Below are positions 10,101 to 21,061 of a stretch of DNA of 64,000 bases, piece by piece. Position numbers and translations under genes: made by a program. Source of the DNA: Microdochium bolleyi (taxonomy: Eukaryota; Ascomycota; Sordariomycetes; Xylariales; Microdochiaceae); the NCBI GenBank assembly GCA_001566295.1, contig KQ964267.1:8096-72095 (forward strand). The letters run 5' to 3'. The number at the start of each line of letters is the position of its first letter. Position 1 is the first letter of the stretch. Below the pieces are notes generated by a model. That model had not been told where the DNA came from. It saw only the letters and a program-made list of their open reading frames with translations, and did not search any database.

Positions 10101-11294
10101 ATCGTGTGCTGGATCTGATGATTGTCGCAGAAGTAAGTGGTAGAGTGGTAGAGTGGTGGTGAGCAAGAAGGGTGGGTGGTGGAGGGTTAGTGGTTACCGG
10201 CTCTGCTTGGTGAGCACTATTGTTTGACCGTTGTAGTGGGGGGGGGCAGCATCTCACCAGCTCGGATGCTCCACACGACACATCCACAGTGCATGTGAGG
10301 CACTGGTGAATGCCTCAGGCAGGTAAACACACTCGAGGCAGTATTTGTTTCGTGATACACTGTATAATACACGTTGGTCTCTGCAGTCGTGTTCTGGACT
10401 CTAGACCAAGGGCCTAAAAACCTGAGCGTGAACCGGCCTTCGACAACATATGGACCATCACGAATTAGAGAACAACAAGAAACAGCAACATATCTGTCTA
10501 GTGGGTGACTTCTGGAGTCAAAGGTACAGTATTCATAAATCTCTGGGCCTAAGATCTATAGATCATCATTTTGAACAAAGTCAAGTTCTTGTGTAGCGGT
10601 CGTAAACAAGGCAATTGTTGTGGAGGCGTCAGTTTGACCACCGTGTAAGTGGAGAGGCGTGGCGCGAAGTCTCAGCCATATGGCACGCTCAATCCCCCTT
10701 TCTGGCGAGCAACAGCAATGCTCACAACCCGTCTTCACTCTCCTTTGGGCCGAGTCCCATCTGTTGTCTTAGCCGCGGCGAATTGACGCCTGGCTAGCCC
10801 ACTGGTACTCCACCACTATCCGCACCAGGGGTCTGGACAGGCCCTGGGCGCCGTTTCGCGACACCCTCCACCAGGGAGGGCGAATGTGGCGAATACAGAT
10901 GTGCGGTATCATGCTCGCCAAGCATGAGGTTCATGGCGGTCGGGTAGGCTTCGACCGCGCTACGTGCGGCGAAGCCAGCCAACGGAGGCCCATCGACGCA
11001 GTATGCGACATCGAGGAGGAGGCTGGAGCAATCATTCGCAATGGCCTGGGATAATGGAGGTCGGGGTTTAGTCATTCATCGTTCCGCTGTCTCATCGTCG
11101 CGAGGGGGAGAACATTGTTAGATCAGAATCAACTTACCGGATTCCATGTCCGTCCCAAGAGTCGGCCACAGACCATGATCAAGAAGTCGTGATGTTTCAA
11201 CAACGCCAGGAGAGATAAACACGGTCTTGGCACAGCTATTGGCCCCCGCAGCATGATAGGTACGCGCATACAAGGACTTTCTTCCATGTCAATG
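10101..11294. other. Intergenic, no supported gene
   Basis: Short open frames only. The minus frame 10794-11075 (93 codons) has protein-like composition but no motif and no plausible continuation. A run of eight G lies near 10238. No promoter is recognisable. Confidence 0.35.
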
Positions 11295-11537
11295 TGGCGG
11301 TGCGGCTGAGGCAGCCAAGCACTCAGCCACGTCGTTTCAGCTCCAGACCAGCCCCTGGGAGGGTGAGCAGTCACAAATTGGTACGAAGTCGCTACTTGGC
11401 AGTATCCCTTGACTCCCAACCCGAGTGATTCGTACGCTTCCCCAACCAACTGGACGCAGCAGGGTCACTGACCAAATCAACCGTTGTATCGGACTCGAAG
11501 ACTCGGGAGATGAAGCGGGTGGTCAGCCTGCAGACGA
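11295..11537. repeat. Copy B of the retroelement segment, directly upstream of the HET gene
   Basis: Matches 6185-6417 along its whole length, same orientation, with small indels (for example a longer GGGAGGGTGAGCAG section). The match stops 12 bases before the HET gene's start codon. It carries no retroelement coding sequence downstream, so it is a solo fragment. Any 5' leader and proximal promoter of the HET gene must therefore include retroelement-derived DNA. Confidence 0.75.
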
Positions 11538-11549
11538 TCAACCACCAAA

Positions 11550-13718
11550 ATGCCTCTCTTCGCCAAGGCCAGAGACGTAGCGGCGGGGTTCAAGATCGCT
11601 GCCGCCTCGGTCGCCTATGTGGGTAACATGGCTGCTGCGAGTTACCGTCGAGGGCGAGATGGCATCTGCAGCGTTTGCAACAATCTACAACCCGATGGCC
11701 ACGAGAATACCTTTGGCCGAGTGGGCGACGCCTTGCTTCAATCCGATGCCACACTCGCGGCCCGCCGGAGCGAGCTGGGCGCCGTTCCTACACTCGTTCT
11801 CACCAACATCCACCCCAAGGATGTGCTGAAGAGCAGGGAGGTGGATCCGCAGACCGGGCAATATGTCAGCAACTGCAAATACTGCCGTCTGCTGTGCGAC
11901 ATATTCGACCACTTCTTCATCGACGAGTGGATGAGTTGGATCACCGAGACAAAGAACGGCATGCCCGTCAAGGTGGGCCTCATGATACGCCAGGGGATGC
12001 CTCTGGTGATCAACTGCTGGGAGTTCGAATATGACAAGTGGTTCAAGACATCGCGGTGCGATCTCGAGCTGTACATGGATCCAATGCCAGCGGCGCCAAT
12101 TGCCGGGGCGCCTGCCATGGGCCCCGCGGGACGACGACCGGCAGATGTCAGATCAGAGGAGTCCATGTGGTTCATCAAGCACAGCCTCGCGCAGTGCTGC
12201 CATGAGCATCCACAGTGCGGGCCGCCGAAGGGCGTGGATTTTGTGCCAACACGCCTCGTCTACATTGGAAGAGACAACGACTCCCTCCGCCTCCACGAAA
12301 CTACCGGCGAGGACGCTGGGAAACCCTGGGTAGCGCTGAGTCACTGCTGGGGTGAGAGCACGCCACTGTCACTGACGCAGGAGAACCTGGCACGTCTGAA
12401 GGAGAAGATCACATGGTCAGACCTGCCCAATACCTTCAAGGATGCAATCACGCTGGCTCGCCATCTTAGCATTTTTCACATTTGGATCGATTGTCTCTGT
12501 ATCATTCAGAACTCGGAGAACGGGCTCGACTGGCAACGAGAGGCTGCCCTCATGGGGTCCATATATCAGTACTCCTTTATTGTCATCTGCACTTCCGCAT
12601 CCAAGAATGCACAAGTCCCCGTCCTGCGGCCTAGGGAACAGGACTGGCTGCCGAAACAGTTTGACTTCGAGGTCGCCCCGGGACACAAGATCCCCATCAT
12701 GGCTCGGAAGCGATCGCTGTTGGCCGCACCACTCGAGCACGGCCTCCTGGAACCACCATTCACCGAGAGCTGGTCGGTGCTCAAGCGCATCGGCCCGCTC
12801 TACTCCCGAGGCTGGTGCTTCCAGGAGTCCCATCTTGCTGCGCGCGTCCTGCACTTCACACCAGGAGCCATCATATTCGAATGCAAGACACACCGGCGGT
12901 GCGAAGATCAGCTGCCACCTTATACGTCGACAGTGGCGGGCACGCTTGGCCAAGTCAGCCCGGCTGACCAGTGGCGGTATATTGTGAAGTCGTACACCTC
13001 GCGGCAGCTCACGCGTGCAAGCGACAAACTCCCCGCAATATCCGGTGCCGCTGATAAGATGCCCCAGCGAGCGACGAGCCGGTACCTCGCTGGGCTCTGG
13101 AGCGAGACATTGATCGTGGACCTGACGTGGCAACTGATGCCGTATGGCGGCTACGACAACCTCGCGTACGGCAAAGAAGACAACCAGCCAGCGCCGACCT
13201 GGTCGTGGGCGTCCCTGAAATGGGGTGTCACGTGGGACCGGATCAAGATGAGCGAGGCTGTTCTCGTGGCCACGGTGCTGGACGCGCAGACGACCGTGCC
13301 TGGCGAGAATCCGTTCGGCGAGGTCACTGGCGGGTCAATCACCCTGTCGGGGCGGATGAAATCCTGCCTGCTGTCGTCAGATTACAGCAACAAGGAACAC
13401 TGGCTCTATCAGGATGTCCAGGGCAAGAAGTTTCACTTCCGGACAGACGGCGTGCTGAGCACCCAACCCTCTGCGCACCTTGGACCTGAGGGCCACACCG
13501 CTCGACGTGCGCGGAGTGGTCCTTTTCACAACAAGCTCGAAACTACGGCGGATGTCTTCTTCCTGGCCAAGACCTCATGGGTGGCAAACCACTACGTAGG
13601 GCTGGTTCTGGGCCTCTCACCAGAGGTGCAGGGTTGCCGGGAACGAGTCGGCCTGGTCTGGAACGTGCCAAACTCGTGGTACGAGGCTGGGCAGGATGTG
13701 ACGGTCACGATAGTCTGA
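11550..13718 (+). CDS. HET-domain protein (heterokaryon incompatibility type)
   Basis: An intronless frame of 722 residues. The HET domain (about residues 250-400) has its three usual blocks: KPWVALSHCWGE, then LPNTFKDAITLARHLSIFHIWIDCLCIIQ, then WQREAALMGSIYQYSFIVICT. The N-terminal part is Cys-containing (CSVCNNLQ, CKYCRLLCD) as in many stand-alone HET proteins. The C-terminal part includes PTWSWASLKWGV, another recurrent element of the family. HET proteins trigger cell death when incompatible hyphae fuse, usually partnered with an NLR or a second protein such as Het-C. No NACHT or WD40 domain is attached. The start is the first ATG after the retroelement-derived repeat. A Het-C gene lies 5.3 kb downstream on the same strand. 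The frame is complete with no sign of decay. Confidence 0.93.
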   Translation: MPLFAKARDVAAGFKIAAASVAYVGNMAAASYRRGRDGICSVCNNLQPDGHENTFGRVGDALLQSDATLAARRSELGAVPTLVLTNIHPKDVLKSREVDPQTGQYVSNCKYCRLLCDIFDHFFIDEWMSWITETKNGMPVKVGLMIRQGMPLVINCWEFEYDKWFKTSRCDLELYMDPMPAAPIAGAPAMGPAGRRPADVRSEESMWFIKHSLAQCCHEHPQCGPPKGVDFVPTRLVYIGRDNDSLRLHETTGEDAGKPWVALSHCWGESTPLSLTQENLARLKEKITWSDLPNTFKDAITLARHLSIFHIWIDCLCIIQNSENGLDWQREAALMGSIYQYSFIVICTSASKNAQVPVLRPREQDWLPKQFDFEVAPGHKIPIMARKRSLLAAPLEHGLLEPPFTESWSVLKRIGPLYSRGWCFQESHLAARVLHFTPGAIIFECKTHRRCEDQLPPYTSTVAGTLGQVSPADQWRYIVKSYTSRQLTRASDKLPAISGAADKMPQRATSRYLAGLWSETLIVDLTWQLMPYGGYDNLAYGKEDNQPAPTWSWASLKWGVTWDRIKMSEAVLVATVLDAQTTVPGENPFGEVTGGSITLSGRMKSCLLSSDYSNKEHWLYQDVQGKKFHFRTDGVLSTQPSAHLGPEGHTARRARSGPFHNKLETTADVFFLAKTSWVANHYVGLVLGLSPEVQGCRERVGLVWNVPNSWYEAGQDVTVTIV

Positions 13719-14398
13719 GCTCATGGTAGAGAGACACAACTGCGTCAGGATCAGCCACTGTTCCAAGAAAGGCTCTGAGCTTTGATGCTCTGAAAACACT
13801 GTTTAAACATTGCGAAATGTCTAATAGTTGGTGCGGCTTGAACGTGCCGCTGTGCTGGTTCGGAGCTGAACTTGTGAATAACTCGCAACGACACCTCTTT
13901 CCCCTTCATGACAGGCTTATCCAGAGCTTTCCACGACCACACGACCACCTGGGCACTCAACAAGCCGAACGATTCTGTCATCGCCTAGCTCAATGTTACC
14001 TACCCCTATCAATCCATAGGACTCTAGCTTTCCGCATCTCTCGAGCTCATTGGATGAGGTACTCAATGTGTACGCCATGTGAACACGAATACCTAGAAGA
14101 GGCCTTTGTACTTCCGAACTTTGGTGCACGGCCAGTAATGACTCCGACATTTTGGGCTCGGAGTTGGGTTGAGAGGCAATGGGAAATCAAATGCTGGACT
14201 CCTTCCTCCTGTCGTTGTTCGATAGGACAACTCTGGAAATGCGCAACTCGGGCCATTTTGGGATGGAACGCGTGTTTCTTAATCCCAGGTCCCGTTTCTT
14301 CTTGCTCCTGTGGCCGCCATAAAAAGGACTCCCCAAGGAGAACTCTTGAAACAGCTCCTGGCAACGACATAGAAGCACTGGCCGAAAACCCGCCCCGT
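13719..14398. other. Intergenic, convergent 3' ends
   Basis: Lies between the stop codons of the HET gene (plus) and the potassium transporter (minus). A 213-codon plus frame (13817-14458) runs into the last transporter exon and shows no family motif, so I treat it as chance. Confidence 0.4.
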
Positions 14399-17181
14399 CT
14401 ACGCTGGCTTCGCCTTTGCACTTATCTGTCTGGGGCTGACGCCACGGCGCTGCCATGATGCTCTCGACGCAGAGGTAGCCCGACTGAGAGGCCTCTCCAG
14501 CGCATCTCCATCTGACGGCGCAGCGTCGCCGGGGAGCATAATGGCGCGATCCAGGTTGTACGGCAGGCAGCGGTGCCTGCCGCGGACCATCATAGCGCAG
14601 ATGACGAGCTTGCCAAAGATGCCGAACAGGCCGCACAGGGACGTCGCGACGGTCGGGTGGCCGAGAGAGAGGCCGACGTTGCCGCTGTGGGAGGGAGGAT
14701 GCTGTGTGAGTACGGGGGACTTTTGGGGAATGGCATGAGAGGATATGGATGGAGACTTACTAAGCTGAGACGACCTCGAAGAAGACGGAAAAGACAGAGA
14801 AAGCCTATGTGGTAAGGTAACATGTCAGTCGGTGTGCGCCACCCGTGGACATTTTGCGTGTATTGCCAGACAAGGAATCCACAAAGGGAGAAGGGGCTGA
14901 GACTGGAGCCAGGCCACATACCGGTTCGGCAACGTCGGCGATCCTGTCGGCCTCTGCTACGCAGATGCAGAACGTGCCTAGGAAGATATACCACAGATCA
15001 AAGCTGAGCTGGTTGCGGACGTGCATCATGATGTAGCTGGACGCGCGGGACTCGTCGAGGGGCTCGTTGTCGCTCTCGTAGATGCCCAGCGACTTCTCCT
15101 CGTACGTGTTGGACGAGCGGATGCTGATGGCGATGGGAAGGGTGGCAATGTACATCATGACGACGAGGCTGAACTGGACAGCCGGGTTGATCTCGGCGAG
15201 GTTCATGGTCGACGTGCCTGTATGCCGCGCGGAGGCAGCCTGGAAGAGCGCGGCGAGAATGCGTGGGCCCATGGGCAGCACGTTGATGGTCGGGTTGTTG
15301 AGGTCGAGCACGATGATGAGGATGACATCGAGGATGTTGAGTGCGGCGATGATGCCGAAGAGAATCCAGGTCGGCCTACTGGGGAAGAGCAGGGTGTAGC
15401 AGCGGCGGGGGTGGTCGAGCAGGAAGCGGAGCGTGGCCTTGTGAGGGGAGCGGCTTGGCGTCATAGTGTATATGACCCAGATGAAGAAGCGCAGCAGGAC
15501 TGGGTACAGTGTGTTGCCCGCGAAGGCAAGGAACGTCATGATTAGCATTGGCCAGGTCGCGTCTCGGAAGCTGATCATCGAGTCTGGCGTAAGGGTGAAG
15601 CCGAGGTTGTTGATCATGGTCTGTGTCGAGTAGATTGCCCTGTACTCAAAAGCAGTTCGTGTCAGAGAGAAACGGGCATGGGGAAGGGCGAAGTCAAAGG
15701 AAAAGACATCAAGGAACGCAACTGACCACCACGCCCGGTCCAGGCCACACGAGGCAAGATATTCCTGGTATTTTCCAGGTGACATGTGGATCCACGGCAG
15801 CAGGCTCAACATGCCGAGTACGTGAAGTCCAACATAGTAGCCTGGATTTGTTGACACAGCGAGTCAGCATTGTCTCTGTCCACCACTGTCTTGGGAGTCC
15901 GAAGCCAACGTACCAATAACAATCTTGAGCAACATCTTCAGGGCAAGGTATTCGATGCCACCGAGCTTCTCCTCGTCCTCTTCACTGAGATCGTAGAATT
16001 GAGAGTTGCGGCCGATAGTGACTTGCTTGGAGAGGCCTGGGAGGTCGTTGGGCCGCGGGTGCTGCGAGACACCAGAGAGCCGCGGAGCAGTATCCGCTCT
16101 ACCGAGGACAAACATTGAGCCAGCCACATTTTCTATTGACCTGGCCGTGCTGAAGTCCTCGCCTTGTTGTTGCGGCCGTGTGCGGTATGTCAGCGTCGAG
16201 AAAAGTCTGTCGCCGTTTGCGATTGGCTTGATGTTGTCTTCGTCATCTTCTTCGTTGCGGGCTGCGCGGCGACGAGTAAGCACAAAGCTCTCCGTCTTAA
16301 ATGACAGAGAAGCAGCTGGAAGCGGCGGAGCTACTCACCTTGGCTGGGATCCTTCTGCTCAAATGGCTGGCCCTCGTCACGCTCGCGTGGAGGCGGCACG
16401 TACAGAGCAAGATCATCCTTCCCTTCGAGCTTCTGACCCTCTTTCTGACTGTTGGCTGTCGTTGGGCGATTCGGCTCAGAGCCATTGGCTGTCGTGATCG
16501 GTGGCATCAGGGTCGTCTTCTTCGTCTCAGTAGCGGATGCATGCAAAGCCCGAGACTGGGCTGCCTCGACATCATCGCCGTCGCGTCTCAACGCAAAGAC
16601 GACACCCTTTGGGGCTGTTCGGACAAGTGAAGGGGCTACAATCGAGCAACAAGGTTAGTGACGCTTCAAACGCTGACCGAAGGAAGGTCGTCCCACTGGT
16701 TGTCCCACTGACTGGGAAGGTGTTTTGTATTCAAGGGGCCGCTTACAAACTGTCCGAAACCTCTTCTTGAACCAGAGAATGCGCATAACAACGACCATGA
16801 TGTTGACAACGCCGAGATTCGTGATGATCGGGATGATGTACAGGTAGATTTGCTGATACGTGCGCAGATCCTTGAGGTCCACCCTGGAATCGCTGTCAGA
16901 TTTGCGCTCGCGGCGAGCTGCTTGTGTCAGTGACATACGTGTTGAGGCCAGACTCGGTCGAGGCACTGGCGCCAAAGAAGTACGCGTCTACGGCGGCCAT
17001 GTTACCTTCCGGCGCGAGTACCACGAGGCCGAGAAGGCCACAGAAGATGATCCACGCATCTGTGGATGCACGAGGTGCGAGTCAGCTAAGACGCCCAGGA
17101 CTGCGAAGCAGACCCGACGACCCAAGCGCGATGGTAATACTGACAATGGACATTGATGAAGTTAAGGTGTTTCCGCCACAT
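14399..17181 (-). CDS. TRK1: Trk-type potassium transporter
   Basis: Nine exons: 17181-17145, 17059-16939, 16883-16747, 16635-16339, 16261-15914, 15841-15727, 15639-14922, 14804-14761 and 14684-14399. They join in frame to 700 residues. Every intron (55-117 bp) is GT/AG. The first pore repeat is built across exons 1-3: NFINVHYAWIIF, AYFFGASASTESGLNT, then VDLKDLRTYQQIYLY. Later come MINNLGFTLTPDSM, AGNTLYPVLLR and YGNVGLSLGHPTVATSL, all hallmarks of the Trk/HKT family. The fourth exon encodes the long polar cytosolic loop usual in fungal Trk. It mediates high-affinity potassium uptake at the plasma membrane. At 700 residues it is shorter than yeast Trk1, mainly through a shorter loop. A kinase fragment of a type related to Trk regulators lies about 1 kb upstream. 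Confidence 0.92.
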
Positions 17182-18259
17182 TGTGTCTGGCTGCGTTGGT
17201 AGATGTCACGATCAATGAACAACAGGATGCCGGAGACTGAGCAGAGGAACAGATAAAAGATGATCCAAGTCGGTCCGTCGGAAGAGGCAGCACATGGGCT
17301 ACTTAACGAATTAAGCTTACAATCTCCTCCCTCGAAACCGGCGGGAGGGGTCAAGCAGGGCTACGGCCGGGGAGCCAGCGCCTTTCAGACCAGAAGCCCC
17401 GTGAATCACTTGCATACACGTCATGTAAGCCGCCGCCAGAAAGGGCACAAGCTTAAACGAGCGGGCACATGACAGGGTTGTTGGCACCGCAACTCGAAGG
17501 ATCACCCGCCACGTCCAGTAGCAGTAGGCAGCACGCCGCCCCCTCAGTTTGAACTCAGTGCGACAAACAATAAGGCACATAATAAGAGCAGCCCACGGGC
17601 AAAAATCCCGGGGAGGAAACAAGCTGCTCGGGGGCGACCTCGAGCCCGTGTTCCCGCAAGCAGCCAATCACACGGCGCGTGGCCGGGATTGCAGTCTCCG
17701 AGACCACAAAGCCAGCGACACTTGCCACTGCATATCCGCCAATGCCGTCCGTCGGCGCCGGGAAGATATGCGCAATGCCAAGACCCAGGCATGCCTGCAG
17801 GGATCTCTCCATCTTGCTCGTCGACATCATCGTCCAGCGGAGCGTGCCTGCGACGTTCTGCAGATATCCTTGGATGTTGTCGTTGAGGATAGAGTGTGGC
17901 TTTTTGTTTGAATTCTTCTTTTCCTTTTTCACGTGAAAGTTCAAACGCATTCAGCCGGATGAGCTAGTGTTAATGCAAGACACAACGTGCTTCAGCGCCT
18001 GGCAAATCTGAGCATAGCAGGCACGGCCGAGTTTGTCTCGTGACTCTACTAGTAGTCAGTAGTACCCTGTGTTTCGCGTGCTCCTGGTGAAGATCTAACA
18101 ATGGCCTTAAAATCCCCACGACAATTCCGACCAAGCCAATGATCTCCCAAAATCCCTCTCTGCCTGGTGGTCATTGTCAAAACTTCACTGCTACGGATTT
18201 CGGCAACAGGAGTTGAGCTGCCTGCCACAATCGCCCTCGCGGCATTGGATAATGTACAT
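17182..18259. other. Upstream region of the potassium transporter
   Basis: This presumably contains the transporter promoter. A minus open frame at 17950-17555 (131 codons) has plausible protein composition, with a short hydrophobic segment near DGIGGYAVASVAGFVV, but no known family and no clear continuation. I do not annotate it as a gene. Confidence 0.3.
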
Positions 18260-18531
18260 GGAAGTTGGTGTGAGACGGTAGGCCGAGGCGCGTGTGGCAC
18301 TGTCAGCATATACAAGGCAAGCAGGAGCAAGCAGAAGAGAAGGAGGTCCAGCATGACGACCAGCACGACGACGACCGAGACAACCAAGATACCTTCATCA
18401 CCACCACCCGGCCAAGCGCCTCGGAATGACAGCAACAGCAACACACTTGTGGCCGTCAAGAAATTCCACCAGCGGCCCGGGCAGACCACGACTAACTCCC
18501 GACCCTCTAGAATTGCACCCGTCAAGTTTGT
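18260..18531 (+). pseudogene. Protein kinase N-lobe fragment
   Basis: Inside a plus open frame (18167-18904), TVGRGACGTVSIYKA is a glycine-rich ATP loop (GxGxxGTV). After a low-complexity Ser/Thr/Pro insert comes LVAVKKFHQR, matching the VAVK strand with the catalytic lysine. After that the kinase pattern stops: no alpha-C Glu, HRD or DFG motif follows in any frame up to the Het-C gene. It is therefore an N-lobe remnant. The loop and the VAVKxF strand resemble HAL4/SAT4-like kinases, which in yeast stabilise Trk transporters at the membrane; this assignment is tentative. It could also be the 5' exon of a gene whose remainder was lost. Confidence 0.6.
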
Positions 18532-19003
18532 GTCAGGCTGGAGTTTGATTTATGCACGCTTCCTATGCTATGCAAGCACGGGCAAGCTAGCGCTGGAATG
18601 CATTGTGCAGGGGTGCCGTGCGGATGGGGAAGTGATGGGCAGGCACCGCACATGCGGTGTCTGGGATCCATGTCTCGCGCCGGCAGATGGGCATCCATGC
18701 AGACAATGGCCAAATGGATATGCCCGCCGCGGCTGTATGATGGCAGACGGCGAGGGAAACCAAGTTGTCTTGTCGACTTGTGCCTGGCACGGCTGGGCCA
18801 GACGTAGCCGCTCTCGGCACGTGGAGCCGCCGCACCCCGCTGACGTCACCCCCGCACAACCAGGCCGCAGCCCGGTCCATCATCACGATTGCTTGCCAGC
18901 CTGAAGGTTCGGCGCAAAGTGCAGGCGCGCCCAGCCAGGCACCCTCTCCCCTCTTTCCTCCTCACCACTCCCTCGCGCACACACCTCACCCCCAACACCA
19001 GCC
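18532..19003. other. Het-C upstream region
   Basis: No coding motif. The 100 bases before the Het-C ATG are pyrimidine-rich (CCCTCTCCCCTCTTTCCTCC-like), as often seen near transcription starts of fungal genes. Confidence 0.4.
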
Positions 19004-21061
19004 ATGGCACGCTCCCTGTGTGCCCCGGGCGTCCCGGCCGCCCTCCTGCTGCTGCTGCTCGCCTGCTGCCTCTTTGCCAGCCCGGCTGCCGCCTTTGGCG
19101 CCGGCTCTGTCCCGCCTGCTTCCGAGTTCAACGGCTACGTCTGGCGCCATGGCGACATCTCCGAGGTCCTCAAGTACCTCCCCGCCAGCTTCGTCACCGC
19201 CCACCGCTTCACAAAGCTCGAGCGCCGCACCGTCTACCTCGGCAACTGGCTGCGCGACTTCTCCCAGGTCATCGACACCACCTGCCTCGAGGCCGTCCCC
19301 GAGCCCATCCTGCGCGCCATTGTCGCCGTCATGGCCTTTATGGAGTTTGGCTACGCCACCGACGAGTTCGACGTCACCCGCGACCGCCTCGGCTGCTACA
19401 CCCACCTCGAGCACATCGACAACCCAAAGGGCTACCCCGACGACGCCAAAAAGGTCGACCCCCGCCTGCGCGGGCCCGTCGACCCTCGCGAGCTCGAGAT
19501 CGACCGCCGCACCGGCATGAAGAACTACATTGCCAACTCGGGCCACGGCTGGGACACGTCGGCCGATTACGTCCGCCGCCAGCTGCGCCTCGCCATCGAC
19601 CTCGGCCGCAAGGGCCGCGACAGGGACTCGGCCTCGCACAAGGAGAGCCTAATCCACCTGGGCGCAGCGCTGCACACGCTCGAGGACTTTGCCGCGCACA
19701 GCAACTACGTCGAGCTGTGCCTGCGCGAGCTCGGCGAGGACGGCGTGTTCCCCATGGTCGGCGACAAGTGCACCGTGCGGGTGCCCGGGTGGAAGGGCAA
19801 GGAGGTGCCGCCCCTCATCACGGGGACGTTCGGCATGCTCGACATCTTCCACAGCTTCCTGGGCGAGGCCGACGACATGGCCGTGCTGCAGAGCAAGGGG
19901 AGCCTGGGAGAGCTCGAGGAGAAGCTTCAGTTCGGCGGCATGGCGTTCGATCAGCTCTTCGACCTCGTCAAGGGTGCGCTCGAGGCCGTAACCAAGGTCG
20001 CCGAGGGTGCCGGTCCCCTCGCGGAGCAGCTCGATACGATCCGCACCATCTTTCAGAAGGCTGAGAACGACGACACGGGCAGCGTGCTCAGCGTCGAGGA
20101 GGAGGACCCACAGCCCCTGCAGATTGCCAACGCCACCGCCCTCTGGACTGCCATCGAGCCCATCTTCTACCCGCACGACCGGATCAAGAAGTGGCTGCAG
20201 GAGGGCGACGAGGAGGAGACGCCCGAGGAGGTCGAAGACCAATCGACCAACGAGCTGAGCGACTACACGACGCAGATTGTGTGGCGGTTCCTGGCCATGA
20301 TGATCGAGTCGTCGGTCAAGGAGCTGCGCAATGCCGTGCGCGCCGCCAAGGAGAAGGTCGACGAGGAGGCAGCCAAGTCGCACTCGGCCGAGATCTACCG
20401 GGACGGCTCAGACGCGTCAGACCCGAGCCACTCGGACCTGTCCAAGGACCACTTCAGCAACGTGCTCAACCAGCCCGCAGGCCTCGTCTCGACCATCACG
20501 ACGAACTGGACGACGCAGCAGGTGGTCAAGTGCTGGGACAACCCGAAGCTCAGCGCGGACAAGACAATCGACGAGATCGTCAAGATCATGCACCACCCGG
20601 CGTTCTACAGCAAGAAGGCGCCGATCCAGCAGTACATGTTCGACACGGTGCGCGGGTGGTGGGAGCACCACCCGGAGGCGAGCCGCGATAAGATCCGCGG
20701 GATGCTGACGCGGGAGAGCATCCAGGCGCGGGAGCACGAGGACCAGCACCTGACGCTCAAGGACCTCGAGGGCACGCCCAAGGGCGCCGCCGAGTTCCCC
20801 GGGTCGCGGCCGGACGTTAAAGCGCCGCCCAAGAAGCCGTCGGTGCTGGTCAAGGGCGTCAACGAGGTGATTGCGGACGTGCAGTGGGTGGCGGGCACGG
20901 CGCACGAGAGCACGAGCTCGCTCGCGCGCGGCGTCTGGCAGGTCATCTCGCTGCCGGGCGGGCTCGTCGTGGCCGTGTTCCGCACGGCGCAGAGCACGGC
21001 GGGCTGGGCGGCGGGCCGTGTGTATAACCTCGGGGCCAAGCTGTGGCCGTTCCGGAAGTGA
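19004..21061 (+). CDS. het-C: Het-C family protein
   Basis: An intronless frame of 685 residues. It starts with a strong signal peptide (about residues 1-30: LLLLLLACCLFASPAAA). The Het-C domain follows, with FNGYVWRHGDISEVLKYLP, LGNWLRDFSQVID, CYTHLEHIDNPKGYP, NYIANSGHGWDTSA and HLGAALHTLEDFAAHSNY; the conserved His/Asp pattern (HTLEDFAAHSNY) recalls a metal-binding phospholipase-like core. The long Gly-rich tail of Neurospora HET-C is absent; instead there is a charged helical C-terminus ending in LGAKLWPFRK. In Neurospora HET-C alleles trigger heterokaryon incompatibility with the HET-domain partner PIN-C. This could equally be a non-polymorphic Het-C paralogue, since most Pezizomycotina carry at least one. 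Codon use is strongly C/G-ending, suggesting good expression. Confidence 0.92.
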   Translation: MARSLCAPGVPAALLLLLLACCLFASPAAAFGAGSVPPASEFNGYVWRHGDISEVLKYLPASFVTAHRFTKLERRTVYLGNWLRDFSQVIDTTCLEAVPEPILRAIVAVMAFMEFGYATDEFDVTRDRLGCYTHLEHIDNPKGYPDDAKKVDPRLRGPVDPRELEIDRRTGMKNYIANSGHGWDTSADYVRRQLRLAIDLGRKGRDRDSASHKESLIHLGAALHTLEDFAAHSNYVELCLRELGEDGVFPMVGDKCTVRVPGWKGKEVPPLITGTFGMLDIFHSFLGEADDMAVLQSKGSLGELEEKLQFGGMAFDQLFDLVKGALEAVTKVAEGAGPLAEQLDTIRTIFQKAENDDTGSVLSVEEEDPQPLQIANATALWTAIEPIFYPHDRIKKWLQEGDEEETPEEVEDQSTNELSDYTTQIVWRFLAMMIESSVKELRNAVRAAKEKVDEEAAKSHSAEIYRDGSDASDPSHSDLSKDHFSNVLNQPAGLVSTITTNWTTQQVVKCWDNPKLSADKTIDEIVKIMHHPAFYSKKAPIQQYMFDTVRGWWEHHPEASRDKIRGMLTRESIQAREHEDQHLTLKDLEGTPKGAAEFPGSRPDVKAPPKKPSVLVKGVNEVIADVQWVAGTAHESTSSLARGVWQVISLPGGLVVAVFRTAQSTAGWAAGRVYNLGAKLWPFRK

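Noticed and set aside
13817..14458. 213-codon plus frame between HET and Trk genes
   Set aside because: Runs into the antisense of the last Trk exon, with no motif and Trp/Cys/Arg-rich composition.
17555..17950. 131-codon minus frame upstream of Trk as a small gene
   Set aside because: Some hydrophobic stretches but no recognised family and no consistent splice continuation; evidence too weak.
18765..20691. Long plus frames of 251, 391 and 166 codons and minus frames over the Het-C gene
   Set aside because: Pro/Arg/Ser-rich or Arg/Val-rich frame-shifted shadows of the Het-C coding sequence.
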